From: Eretmocerus hayati
Taxonomy: Eukaryota; Arthropoda; Insecta; Hymenoptera; Aphelinidae
Direction of reading: 5' to 3'
NCBI GenBank assembly: GCA_029851415.1
Contig: CM056742.1
Coordinates: 12,255,736 to 12,319,735, forward strand
DNA: 64,000 nt
How positions within the stretch are numbered: the first letter of the stretch is position 1; each line of letters opens with the position of its first letter. Below the pieces are notes generated by a model. That model saw only the letters and a program-made list of their open reading frames with translations. It was not told the DNA's origin and searched no databases. Positions 23,862 to 35,400 of this stretch are shown here, in pieces. The translations under genes were made by a program, and so were the position numbers.

Positions 23862-24109
23862 GGTGGTCCTTATTTCCCAAGTTTCACAGATCCTTCCTCC
23901 CCCCCCCCCCCTCTGGATACCTTCTTTGAGCCGAAAAAACATGGGGAAAATTTTCCCCGAGCCCCTAGAGAGTGATTTAATAGTGCCTCAAAGAGCATCT
24001 TGCTTTGAAATTCAAGTAAAAAATAACGTTTTTTGTGATTTTTCTGTCCCTATGTTCGAGCTCTTGAAACTTAGTGTTTCTTCGCGAATGTAGAAGTGGG
24101 GATACATGA

Positions 24110-25480
24110 TCCCACGTAAAATTTGATGCTGAATCGAATTTCATCGTGACATTTGAACTAGGATGCCACCCAATACTCGTAAATTGCGTTTTCCGACGCG
24201 GAAAACATTTTTAGCGCGACTTTTTCATCTCATTCGAGTGTCTCAGGCGTCACTTACTCCCTCAAGATTAATCTAAACCACCTATTTTCATGTAAGAAAA
24301 GACGCTGAATTGGAATCCATCGTTATTTCCTAGGTATAATGTCGCCCAACGTGAGGAAAATGCGTTTTTCCACCGAGAAAGCACCTTAAGCGAGTCTTTC
24401 ACGCCCGTATCGAGTGTCTCAGGCGTCACTCACTCTCTCGAGATCAATACGAACGACCTAATTTCATGTAAAAAACACGCTGAATTAGTATTCATCCTTA
24501 TTTCCTAGGTATAATGTCGCCTAACGTGAGAAAAATGCGCTTTTCCACCGAGAAAGTGCCTTAACGAGTCTTTCAAGCCCGAATCGAGTGTCTCAGGCGT
24601 CACTCACTCTCTCAAGATTAATCTAAACCACCTAATTTCATGTAAAAAAAACCCGCTGGATTAGAATCCATTGTTATTTACCAGGTATAATGTCACCTTA
24701 CGTGAGAAAAACATATTCCCACGTAAAATTTGATGCTGAATCGAATTTCATCGTGACATTTGAACTAGGATGCCACCCAATACTCGTAAATTGCGTTCTT
24801 CGACGCGGAAAACATTTTTAGCGCGACGTTTTCATCTCATTCGAGTGTCTCAGGCGTCACTTACTCCCTCAAGATTAATCTAAACCACCTATTTTCATGT
24901 AAAAAAAGACGCTGAATTGGAATCCATCGTTATTTCCTAGGTATAATGTCACCTAACGTGAGAAAAATGTGTTTTTCCACCAAGGAAGCTACCTAAGCTC
25001 ATCTTTCACGCGGGAATCGAGTGTCTCAGGCGTCACTCACTTTCTCGAGATTGATCTTATTGACCTGATTTCATGTAAAAAACCACGCTGAATCAAAATT
25101 CATCGTTATTTTTCGGGTATAACGACGCTGAACGTGAGAAAAATCCGTTTTTCCACTGAGAAAGCACCCTAAGCGCGTCCATCACGCGGGAATCGAGTGT
25201 CTCAGGCTTCCCTCACTTCCTCGAGATTGATCTTAATGACCTGATCCCATGTAAAAAAACACGTTGGATCGAAATTCATCATCATTTCTCAGTAACAACG
25301 ATGCCTAACGTGGAACAAATGCGTTTTTCCACCCAGAAAGCATCTTAAGCGCATCTTTCACCCTCGAATTGAGTGTCTCAGGCGTCACTCACTCATTCGA
25401 GACTAATGTGAATTGACCAAAATGTCTCTTCCGTTCGATTCGAGGGTCTCAGCAGTCACTGACTCACGTAGGAATGGTCA
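24110..25480. repeat. 176-bp tandem repeats in the left arm (about 7 units)
   Basis: The marker GAGTGTCTCAGGCGTCACT recurs near 24234, 24411, 24586, 24839, 25017, 25192 and 25369. The spacing is 175-178 bp except for one step of 253, where an extra block starting CCCACGTAAAATTTGATGC is duplicated (about 24111 and 24720). Confidence 0.88.
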
Positions 25481-26760
25481 GAACGTTCCAAATCCATGCC
25501 AAATCAGAGTTCACCATCATTTCTGCCGTAAAATTGGTCCCTGTAAAGAGACCTAAGCGAGAGTTCCTGCCAAAATCGAAAAACTGTCTCACTTGGCCTC
25601 ATATGGGATTTTCGGGATCCGTGACAAACTCTCTTCACAACCATTCCTAAAGGTGCTCACTATCGTATGAAGATCTAGGCTGAATCGAATTCGTCAATGG
25701 CGTCTTGTTGAAATCACCTCCAATCAGCGCGAGATAAAAGTATCTCGTTCGAAAACGTCTATGCACTCCGGCCGCCTAATCCAGAAAGAGATTAATCGGG
25801 CTTACTCTAACCCAACCCTTACGGGTAAGGTCCCTATCTCACGCGAAGATTGTAGCGCCCCTTGCTCGTGCGTTGCGGCCGGTCATCGAACCAAACCTTA
25901 CACGCTTCGCAATCCTAGCATTTTATGTGAAAATGGGATCCTATGGCCGCTCCAGTAGTCCAGGCCCTGCTCCCAGTCTTTTGTCAGCGTCGATTCACGT
26001 CGGTCGTTTTGGCAGTTAAGGCGAGGCCGTAGTCCGCGGCCATCTTGAAAAAGCTAGGGAGATTGACCCGAATCCGTTCTGTGAATATCTCGAGTTTTAC
26101 TTAACCAAATCCCTTCATATTTTGTATGTGTCAACAAAATGCATGTAAGAATTGCGCTATGGAGCGAAATCCCACAAAAGTAGAGAAAGAAACTTCCATG
26201 ATAAGCGCTGGACAGATGTCGTCTGCTCCTGTGACAAAGCATGCTGTTATACTTCATTCTATAATTTTGTGACCAGCTCGTTTTTTCTCACTTTCACTCC
26301 ATAGCGCAATTCTCTCAAGTTCGTAGATGATAGTAAGACCCTTATTCGTTGATAATTCTCTATAAAACTTGAGATAAATCCAGAACGGCGATGAGTTATA
26401 CATGATGACAGCCATAATTTTTCGTTTCTTCAAAGTGGTCAGACTGATCAGCGGGCGCGAGGCCGCGAGGCGGGACAGCAGCAAAACCGTCTGCTTCGAT
26501 GATGCACGTTCCCGTGTGTTGTCATCGCGGATGAGATCGCGGTTGTGAGACTTGTAAGCCGCGACTTCCCGGTGGAAAGCGACGGCCCAGGTGATGACAT
26601 TATGTCATCATCGACCGGACCCGGGTCCTTTGTCGCGCGAGATTTCTGCGATCAGGCATTGGTGAATCTGATAGCCGTCCGCTGCGACATGCATCTTCTT
26701 GCATCTATTGGCAGAGAGCTCAGTGCAACATCAAATTTGCAAATTTGCATGCACGAGCCC
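25481..26760. other. GC-richer interior segment of the 7-kb element, no gene recognised
   Basis: The parts at about 25760-26040 and 26440-26720 are clearly richer in G+C than their surroundings. The open frames at 25761-25958 and 26545-26781 (65 and 78 codons) have no recognisable domain. They could be captured host DNA or a decayed exon. Confidence 0.35.
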
Positions 26761-28565
26761 TTGAACAAATACAGGATGTAAGTGTTTTGTTTGGACCTCT
26801 AATCCAGTTCTGATTATTTTGATGATTCTAATCAAGTATTCAGTTTCAATACCCTAGAATACTTGGTGAAAATAACGTATCCGGGTCACTTTGACAGATA
26901 AAGTTAGTTTTGGAATATTGAATTGGAGTTCGAATCATGTCTGCTAAGATCCCTGCATTTCGGAGGGATAATTTTATGTTTAGTTATCTGAATCCGTTGG
27001 AATTGGCTCGAGTTCCAAAGGTTTTGTGAAAAAAATAGAAAGTTAGTTTGTGTATTTCATTGTACTCAAGATGGATTGAACAAATACAGAATGTAAGTGT
27101 TTTGTTTGGGCCTCTAATCCAGTTCTGATCATTCTAATGATTCTAATTAAGGTTCCAGTTTCAATATCCTAGAACACTTGGTAAAAATAACGTCTCCAGT
27201 TCATTGTAAGATATAACGTCAGTCTTGGAATATTGAATTGGAGTTCAAATCATGTCTGCTAGGATCCCTGCATTTTAGAAGGATAAATTCAAGTTCAGTC
27301 ATCTGAATCCATTGGAATTGGCTGGAGTTCCAAAGGTTTTGTGGAAAAAAAATAGAAAGTTAGTTTGTGGATTTCATTGTATTCAAGATGGATTGAACTA
27401 AGACAGAATGTAAGTATTCTGTTTGGGCCTGAAAACCATTTCTGATCATTCAGGTTTTTCTATTCAAAGTTCTAGTTCCAATATCTTAGAATACTTGGTC
27501 AAAATGGCGTATCCGGGACATTTTCAGAGATAAAGTCAATCTTGGAATATTGAATTGGAGTTTAAATCATGTCTGCTGAGATCCCTGTATTTCAGAGGGA
27601 TGATTTCATGTTCAGTTATCTGAATCCGTTGAAACTTGGTTGAGTTATAGAGATTTTGTGATCAACATTTAGAAAGTTATATTGCAAATTTTATTGTCCT
27701 CAAGATGTATTGATGAAATACAGAGTGAAATTGTTCTGTATGGGCCTCCAAACCATTTCTGATCATTCAGTTTCTTCTATTCAAAGTTCCACTTCCAATA
27801 TCTTAGAATACTTGGTTAAAATGGCGTATCCGGGTCATTTTCAGAAATAAAGTCAATCTTGGATTATTGAATTGGAGTTTAAATCATGTCTGCTGAGATC
27901 CCTGTATTTCAGAGGGATGATTTCATGTTCAGTTATCTGAATCTGTTGAAATTTGGTTGAATTCTGAAGGTTTTGTGAAATAATTTTAGAAAGTTAGTCT
28001 GTGAATTTCATTGTACTCAAGATGAATTGAACAAATACAGAATGTAAGTATTTTGTTTGGCCCTGTAAACCAGTTCTGATCATTCTAATGATGCTAATCA
28101 AGGTTCCAATTTCAATACCCTACAATACTTGGTAAAAATAACGTATCCGGGTCACTTTGAGAGATAAAGTCAGTCTGGAATATTGAATTGGAGTTCATAT
28201 CATGTTTGCTAAGATCCCTGTATTTTAGAGGGATAATTTCATGTTCAGTTATCTGAATCCGTTGGAAATTACCTGAGTTCTAAAGGTTTCGTGGACAAAA
28301 TTTAGAAAGTTAGTTTATGAATTTTGTTGTACTCAAGATGTATTGAACAAATACTGAGTGTAACTGTTCTGTTTGGGCCTCTGAATCAGTTCTGGTTATT
28401 CTAATGATTCTAGTCAATGTTCCAGTTTCAATATCCTAGAATACTTGGTCAAAATGACGCATACGGGTCATTTTCAGAGATAAAGTCAGTCTTGAAATAT
28501 TGAATTGGAGTTCAAAGCATCCCCGCTAAGATTCCTGTATTCCAGAGGGATGATCCCATGTCCAA
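26761..28565. repeat. 316-bp satellite, 5.7 copies, inside the 7-kb element
   Basis: The marker TTGAACAAATACAGAATGTAAG or a variant starts units at 26761, 27076, 27393, 27710, 28027 and 28343, giving unit lengths of 315-317 bp. Units share GAATATTGAATTGGAGTT, ATCATGTCTGCTAAGATCCC and TATCTGAATCCGTTGGAA. The last copy stops near 28565. Confidence 0.95.
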
Positions 28566-29254
28566 ATTTTGGGATCAGTTGAGAATTGATAAATTTGTAT
28601 TTTCTAAAGTATTCCTAAAATTGAAATTTGGGGTCTCTGATAATACTAATTTTCCAAAAGTTCATGTATTCATTCAATTTTAATCATCAAGTCAACTGAA
28701 TTACATCTGTGGTTTCCAAGTATAGAAACACATTATTTCCAAAGGCCCCTAATGTATGTGAGAGGGGCACAATGTCAAGACCTCTGATAATATCAGTATG
28801 CGAGAGGGGTACAATATATCTATATATATAAGGTCTATATATATCCACTTTTGTAAACAGTGTTGTTGTGTGTGTGTATGTGTGTGTTCACACATACATA
28901 TACATCAACAATCATGTTTACAAAGGTTAGAGTGTGCAGGTGCACCTGGTGACACGCTTGCTGTCGCTGATCATCACTTTGGTGATCGCAGGGGTGCCAC
29001 CATAAAGTTACTAGGGCTGATCCGATATAGCGGCAGACTACGGCCTCGCCTTAACGACGAGCAACGTCAAGCTGTCATGAAATTTTAGTGAGTTGCGAAT
29101 GAGTAGGTCCCTGGGTAACCGATCGAGATTCTGGAATCACAATGCTTCCATAAATAACTCTCTGGTATACTTTCAAGTCTGAATCCATGTCGAATCTGAC
29201 TATACAAAAGAGTCTTCTGCTGTGACCATGATTTCCAGAGCCAAAATATACCAG

Positions 29255-29465
29255 AATAGTATATTATGATACAAGGGCGCAAACGATGGTTTTCGCAGTT
29301 CGAGTGACTTTTTTTAGGCCCGAGCCGCAGGTGAGGGTCTAAATAGTCATGAGAAAGAGGAAATCATTGCGCCCGAGTATCATACTATGTTTTTTGATCT
29401 TCTGTGAGCGAATGGGAAGCGAAAAACAGTGTGCAAATTACTCATTTACGCACAGACGATCGAAA
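29255..29465. repeat. Hairpin-chain repeat (MITE-like), copy 2
   Basis: It shares AGTATATTATGATACAAGGG, the CCGAGCCGCAGGTGAGGGTC core and TGCGCCCGAGTATCATACTATG with the copy at 6970. It contains the first two hairpins of that chain. Confidence 0.8.
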
Positions 29466-29939
29466 ACCCAGTTACATTCTATACAGCTCAGTTTAACAAG
29501 GGATAGAAGACAGTATCCAGATGCAAGTAAGATGACCGTTCTGAAAAAGATGAGGATCGAAGAGAAAAAGATCTTCATAATTTTATGAATCGAGGACTCG
29601 TGTTATGTTGTTAACTTGAGTCACTCGATATCTCCACTCTTGCTTATAAATGCATCTCCCTAGTCAAAGCGTGATGAAAAGTATCGACTATCCCATCCGA
29701 ATCATATATCGTAAATTTTTTTTCCAATAGATGCCTGAGATGTAAATCCTTTTGACTCATGAAATCCTTATTTGTGTCGAGGGTCAAAATGTTCTGGTGG
29801 AGGATAATGACTGAGTTCTTTAAGAATCACAATGGTTTGTAGGGACTTTGAGGTGTCTCTCAAATTGACTTGGTTGATTCCAGACTTTTTATGGATTTTA
29901 CCGAGGAATTCGTAATCTTTCGTGGATTTCGGTGCATTC

Positions 29940-30650
29940 TGGAGGAAAAACGGATTTTTTCACGTTAAGCGTCGTTGTACCCGAAAAATAACGATGAGTT
30001 TTGATTCAGCGTGGTTTTTTACATGAAATCAGGTCGTTAAGATCAATCTCGAGAAAGTGAGTGACGCCGGAGACACTCGATTCCCGCGTGAAAGAAGAGC
30101 TTAGGTAGCTTCCTTGGTGGAAAAACACATTTTTCTCACGTTAGGTGACATTATACCTAGGAAATAACGATGGATTCCAATTCAGCGTCTTTTTTAACAT
30201 GAAAATAGGTGGTTTAGATTAATCTTGAGGGAGTAAGTGACGCCTGAGACACTCGAATGAGATGAAAACGTCGCGCTAAAAATGTTTTCCGCGTCGAAAA
30301 ACGCAATTTACGAGTATTGGGTGGCATCCTAGTTCAAATGTTACGATGAAATTCGATTCAGCATCAAATTTTACGTGGGAATATGTTTTTTTCACGTGAG
30401 GTGACATTATACCTGTTAAATAACAATGGATTCCAATCCAGCGGGTTTTTTTTACATGAAAATAGGTGGTTTAGATTAATCTTGAGGGAGTAAGTGACGC
30501 CTGAGACACTCGAATGAGATGAAAAAGTCGCGCTAAAAATGTTTTCCGCGTCGAAAAACGCAATTTACGAGTATTGGGTGGCATCCTAGTTCAAATGTCA
30601 CGATGAAATTCGATTTAGCATCAAATTTTACGTGGGAATATGTATCCCCA
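29940..30650. repeat. 176-bp tandem repeats in the right arm (about 3 units, inverted)
   Basis: The complement of the left-arm marker (GTGACGCCTGAGACACTCGA) lies near 30065, 30240 and 30494, spaced 176 and 254 bp. The right arm therefore carries fewer units than the left. Confidence 0.85.
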
Positions 30651-30905
30651 CTTCTACATTCGCGAAGAAACACTAAGTTTCAAGAGCTCGAACATAGGGA
30701 CAGAAAAATCACAAAAACGTTTTTTTCTCCTTGAATTTCAAAGCAAGATGCTCTTTGAGGCACTATTAAATCACTCTCTAGGGGCTCGGGTAAAATTTTC
30801 CCCATGTTTTTTCGGCTCAAAGAAGGTATCCAGAGGGGGGGGAGAAAGGATGTGTGAAACTTGGGAAATAGGGACCACCCTAATATATATATATATATAT
30901 ATATT

Positions 30906-32390
30906 CTAATACCTCGTTATATCAAAGGCACGATATCTTGAGAATGAGAGATTCCAATGGTTCTTATAAAAAAATTTCTGAGCAGTTTCGTTTTATCAAG
31001 CAAAATTTACAAGAGCATGTATGGTTCCGAGAAAGATTACCGACGGAAGTTGATTAATGCATATGAATTTATTACTAATTCAACATAGTATATCTCATAG
31101 TATAATTCAACATAGTATAATTCAACATAGTATAATTCAACATAGTATATTTCAACTTGGATATCAATTTTCTAGATTATCAATGGAAGTTGTTATTACG
31201 TCATTAACGAATGTTTCACCCGTGTGTAGTCCGGAGTATCTTGTAACATTTGAATTTAATTTCACATCAGAAAACAAAAAGTATTGCGGAAAATGTTTGA
31301 GTCCCATCAGATACTCAGATCACATGAAGTTGAAGGTGAATATTTAATGAATTTGTTATAATCTTTCCAGAATTCAAGTTATTGATATTTGAAAAATTCT
31401 ACAGATAGGAGCAGAATTTGAGTTTAAATTTGTCTTCACGGCTCCAAGTGAAAATCTCATTCATGGTTTTGAATCACTTTGTATCTGGATTGATGTGTTT
31501 ACGTGGATTAAAGAAATTGTCACTCTAGATTGAAGATTTGAGAGTGGTAAAGATGAATGTAATTGTCAACACTTAGATTGAATTTCATTCAATCATTTAC
31601 TTCATAGTCTAAGTGGAGTGTTTATTGTATGCAATTATTTCACGTTTATTCATATTGAAGTATAAGTGAATCGTGAAAATGTGAGTTATTGTGTTCAGTC
31701 TAAGTGTTCCTGAAAATGAAACAGGTCTAGACAAGTAGTGATAAGATCATAATTTAATTGGATATATAACTATAAGGAAATAGTTCCTTATATGTTACTT
31801 GCTGATTTTGTTGTTGAATGATGAATGTTACATGTTTATGAATTATAATATTATGAGTGCTCCATATTAACTGAAGAACGATGATGGCTTCTCTAGCAGT
31901 CGAATAGGGATATTGACGATAAAAAATTTAAAAACAAAAATGAAGGAAACTAATAGCACCGCTCCCTGCAGATTATTTTTATACCTACTGTGAAAAAAGT
32001 TTCATAGAGATTTTTTTCTTCTCATATATCTGGTTAGTTGTTTGAGGCGATGTTACACTCTAAATAAGATCATATTTCAAACCGCGGTGATATTCAAACC
32101 GATTCACAAACATTACGTATGTGCAGAATTTGTTGGAATGGAGAGACAAACTTAATGGTTTCAGAAATGGGATGAAAATATTAATTCAAACTTATTTCAA
32201 AATGAGAAAAATATTCAGAAGAATATAACTATTTGTATTCAATAGTAACATTGGAGAAAACATTGACAACTCACATGTTCAATGAGTTTATATGATTCGT
32301 GGCCGAGCGAGCCCGCGAGCAAGATAATTTTGCTAGTATAGTATACTTAGCATCTTTGACGGTGAAGGAATGTCAGATAACTCCAACGGC
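30906..32390. other. Sequence between the 7-kb element and the receptor gene
   Basis: It holds a short tandem of CATAGTATAATTCAA units (about 31083-31155) and copy 2 of a dispersed repeat (32026-32118). The open frame at 31057-31347 covers the tandem and has no known domain. The 3' UTR of the receptor gene should lie in the last few hundred bases, but I see no clear polyadenylation signal. Confidence 0.4.
32026..32118 (+). repeat. Dispersed repeat, copy 2
   Basis: Same sequence and orientation as 23366-23462 (see that entry), about 8.7 kb apart. Confidence 0.7.
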
Positions 32391-32456
32391 TCACTCATTC
32401 TTTTCTTCCGCAATAGTTACAAGAGCAGTAAAATAGCTCATACACACTTTCATCAG
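32391..32456 (-). CDS. Receptor exon 8 (last 21 residues and stop)
   Basis: It is 66 bp after an ACAATTTCAG acceptor: LMKVCMSYFTALVTIAEEKN, then E and TGA. SYFT-x-L is the common C-terminal ending in hymenopteran receptors. Intron 7 is 80 bp. Confidence 0.88.
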   Translation of the reverse strand: MMKVCMSYFTALVTIAEEKNE

Positions 32457-35400
32457 CTGAAATTGTATTATATTATAAGAATTAACGACACAGTTTTGGA
32501 ATGATCTAAGTCCTCCTTCTGTTGTTCATCACATACTTCAGAATAAGTTTCCAAGCAAAGTATTGATATCTTTCCAGAGGTTAGGTAGCAAGGGCGTTGG
32601 AGTTGGACTAATATTGGAAGCAATTTCTTGCGCTCTTGAGCTCTCAGAGAATACCAGTTGGTGGAGTTTCTGAAATCCGAGCAGATAATGTGCTGAAAAC
32701 TACTTCGCCATTATCGTGAAATTGATTCCGATGTCAAAAAATTGGATTTATACTTACACAACAGCTTGTAATTCTTCGGTCAGGTTGATAATCCGTTGGC
32801 CAAACCAGTTTTGTAGGAGTAAGAAACCGTTACATCCTAATGCAGTGAAGATGAAGACAATTCCTAAGAATAATGGCATCTTAGTATGAAGCACCTGTTA
32901 TTTCGAGAAAAAATCACAGTCTTTCTAAATTCGAATATATTCGGGCGTAATACTTGTACAATAATTACTCACAGCATAGAACATGGTAGTTATCATAACA
33001 ATACAAGTTATTTGGATGATTATGAAGAAGATATAGCATATTTCCTCCAGTAAATTAAGTAATCTGTAAGAAAATCTATTTTGAAGATCGGGGTTTTATG
33101 GACACATTGAATCCTCGGGCGCACAAGCATTGTTCTGAAGTGTCTGAGACTCTCTATTCATACCGAAAAATTTTTACATTTAAATCATTGTGAAGATCTC
33201 AAGCGAGTGCTGAGAACTCAAATACCAGGTAATCAAGACAAAATATCGGGAAGAATTGAAAAATACGCCATTCTAAATCTCTTGGGGTGAGAAAGCCTTC
33301 AACTAGAGGTTCTTTTTCCGCCAACTTTACAGTTATTTCCGTTGAAGGTTGTTCAGGAGTCATATAATAGAGCGAGGAGTGCTCGTTGAGTTTAAAGTTT
33401 GGAAATGGTCACATGACCTCACTCACACCACTGTGCGCCCATATCTGCGTGTCTCCTCTCACCGGCGGCAGCTCGCGCTGCTCCGGAAATCAGTTATGCC
33501 AATGCACTGGCCCACGGCGGACCTCTCTGTAGTGCCCCGTGTTATAGACAATACCTCTATCGAACAATCCAAGTTACCCGAGCACGCGGACCGTGACTCT
33601 CAGTGCAAAGTCCACAATATATTATTGATAACGCAAGTGAATTTGTGTAATTAGGTGTAGGTGATCTTGAATAAAGTGTATTTTGTGTCAGCATTACCCG
33701 ACGCATTCTGCACTGACTGCACCTGAGCACCTTGCTCCAGCCTTCTCTTCCTTGTTTGCAGCACCCCCCCCCCCCCAAAAAAGTAAGCCCTCCGCTCCCG
33801 AACAAAGGTAGATCCGTCTCTAACTGGAGGAACATTAACCGTGAACTGGAGGAAAGTTTGGTTTTGCCTGTAAGGTAGAAAGGTAGCCTCAACACGATTT
33901 TAGACCAACGCGAGTTTTATCATTGACACAACTCGCAGAAGATTCCTCAACTGTCCGAGATACTCAATGATGATCCTCTTTGACAAAATTCATTATTCAA
34001 TCAGTATCAGAGTGATTAAGGGCATCCGGTAGCCATGCAGCACTGCCGTGAAGTTCCATTCACCACTTATGTGAAAATTTTGATGGTACAAAGTTTGAGA
34101 TGAGTTGTTTAGTTATTGTTATTATCCGACTCATACTCGCCAACTCGACGTTTAGCCCAAATCATTAGATTATTGCAGGAAAGTGGCAGCTAGTGGGTGT
34201 CTGGGACATCCTAACCTATAATATACACACATTTCTGTTCCAAGTATTCTCGAATTCTTTTGCCATCTGAGTTAAACGACGAGTTGAGCCACTCAAGGTA
34301 ACTGATAACACGTGTGGCTCATTCTTTGTCCTATCGCTTCGCTGGGGTCTCTATCTCGCCGCGAAAGAATGAAAGAGAGGCATCAGAGGTTGTCACTACA
34401 GCTGAGGATGAAGGTTTTCCTTTTAAAACCAACTATTGTGGTCGACGTCATTTTGGCTGTCAAACACTTCTCTTCGCAAGCTCGTGGTGTGGATGGCATT
34501 CCCCAGATTGTGATCGCCAAGGCTCTTCCGGCCATAAGTGATATTATTGTCAAAATTTTTGATTACTCCTTCACTCAGGGTATTTTTCCAGAAGCTTGGA
34601 AGAAGGCGCAGCTAATCGCGCTGAAGAAGACAGCAGCCCCATCAGCAATCTCGGACTTCCGTCCAATTGCTCTGCTGTGCTTCCTTTCCAAGGTTTTGGA
34701 GAAAATAGCTCATGACCAACTCGTGGAATACCTCAAACAGAAGAAATTCATAGACTCCCTTCAGACTGGTTTCCGGAAAGATAACAGTACACAGACGGCC
34801 TTACTGAAACTGACTGATGATATTCGTATGTCACGTGATAAGAAGAAAATTACATTGCTACTGCTTTTTGATTTTAGTAAGGCATTTGATACGATCTCAC
34901 CATCAAAACTGTAACAAAAGCTACGGTTACTAGGGTTCTCTAGGGCAGCTCTCATGTGGGTTAAATCATATTTGGAAGGACACTCCCAACTAGTTACCTC
35001 AAAGAATAGTGGAGATTCTGATCGACTTACCACCAATCTGGGAGTCCCACAGGGGTCCGTACTTGGTCCACTCTTGTTTAGCCTCTATGTGAATGACCTA
35101 CCATATTTGCTACGCGGACATCCCGTCAAGTACATATTTTATGCAGATGATCTGCAGATTTATATTCACATCGAAAAGGATCAGGTGCTGGAGGGGGTGG
35201 CTCGACTAGAAGAAGCGGCGCAACTTGTTGCTGGATGGGCGCAGGCCTCTGGCCTGCATCTCAATGCTAGTAAAACCAAGGCCATCTACTTTGGATCGAG
35301 AGACAACGTCAAAGATCTAACGGATATAGGCGTCGCTGGCATAGGGATGCAGCGCGGAGTGATCATCCCATTCAACGAAACGGTTGTGAGTCTCGGTGTG

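Larger units (their letters stand above)
23861..30880. mobile_element. 7.0-kb non-autonomous element with long terminal inverted repeats and a satellite core
   Basis: The termini are GGGTGGTCCTTATTTCCCAA and its near complement, flanked by TA on both sides within TA microsatellites. The inverted match extends about 0.9 kb on the right arm (29940-30880) and at least 1.2 kb on the left. Landmarks shared by the arms include CATGGGGAAAATTTTCCCC, the TCGCGAATGTAGAAGTGGGG boundary, and 176-bp repeats. The interior holds a 316-bp satellite (26761-28565), a hairpin repeat (29255-29465) and a short inner inverted pair (about 26012-26035 / 29036-29060). No open frame above 100 codons is present, so the transposase must come from elsewhere. 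TA flanks would suit the Tc1/mariner supergroup, but the terminal bases alone do not prove it. Confidence 0.85.

Noticed and set aside
24110..25480. Regularly spaced repeats that at first look like a CRISPR array.
   Set aside because: The whole 176-bp unit is repeated, not a short repeat with unique spacers, and the sequence is eukaryotic.
13553..30880. A viral (for example bracovirus proviral) origin for the repeat-rich region.
   Set aside because: No viral coding sequence, excision-site motif or gene family was seen. Inverted-repeat transposons explain the structure.
33190..33355. A possible N-terminal exon (MTPEQPSTEITV...) in receptor intron 4.
   Set aside because: Its possible donor is phase 0 while exon 5 needs phase 2. 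The phase-correct partner (exon 4) was found at 37.2 kb.
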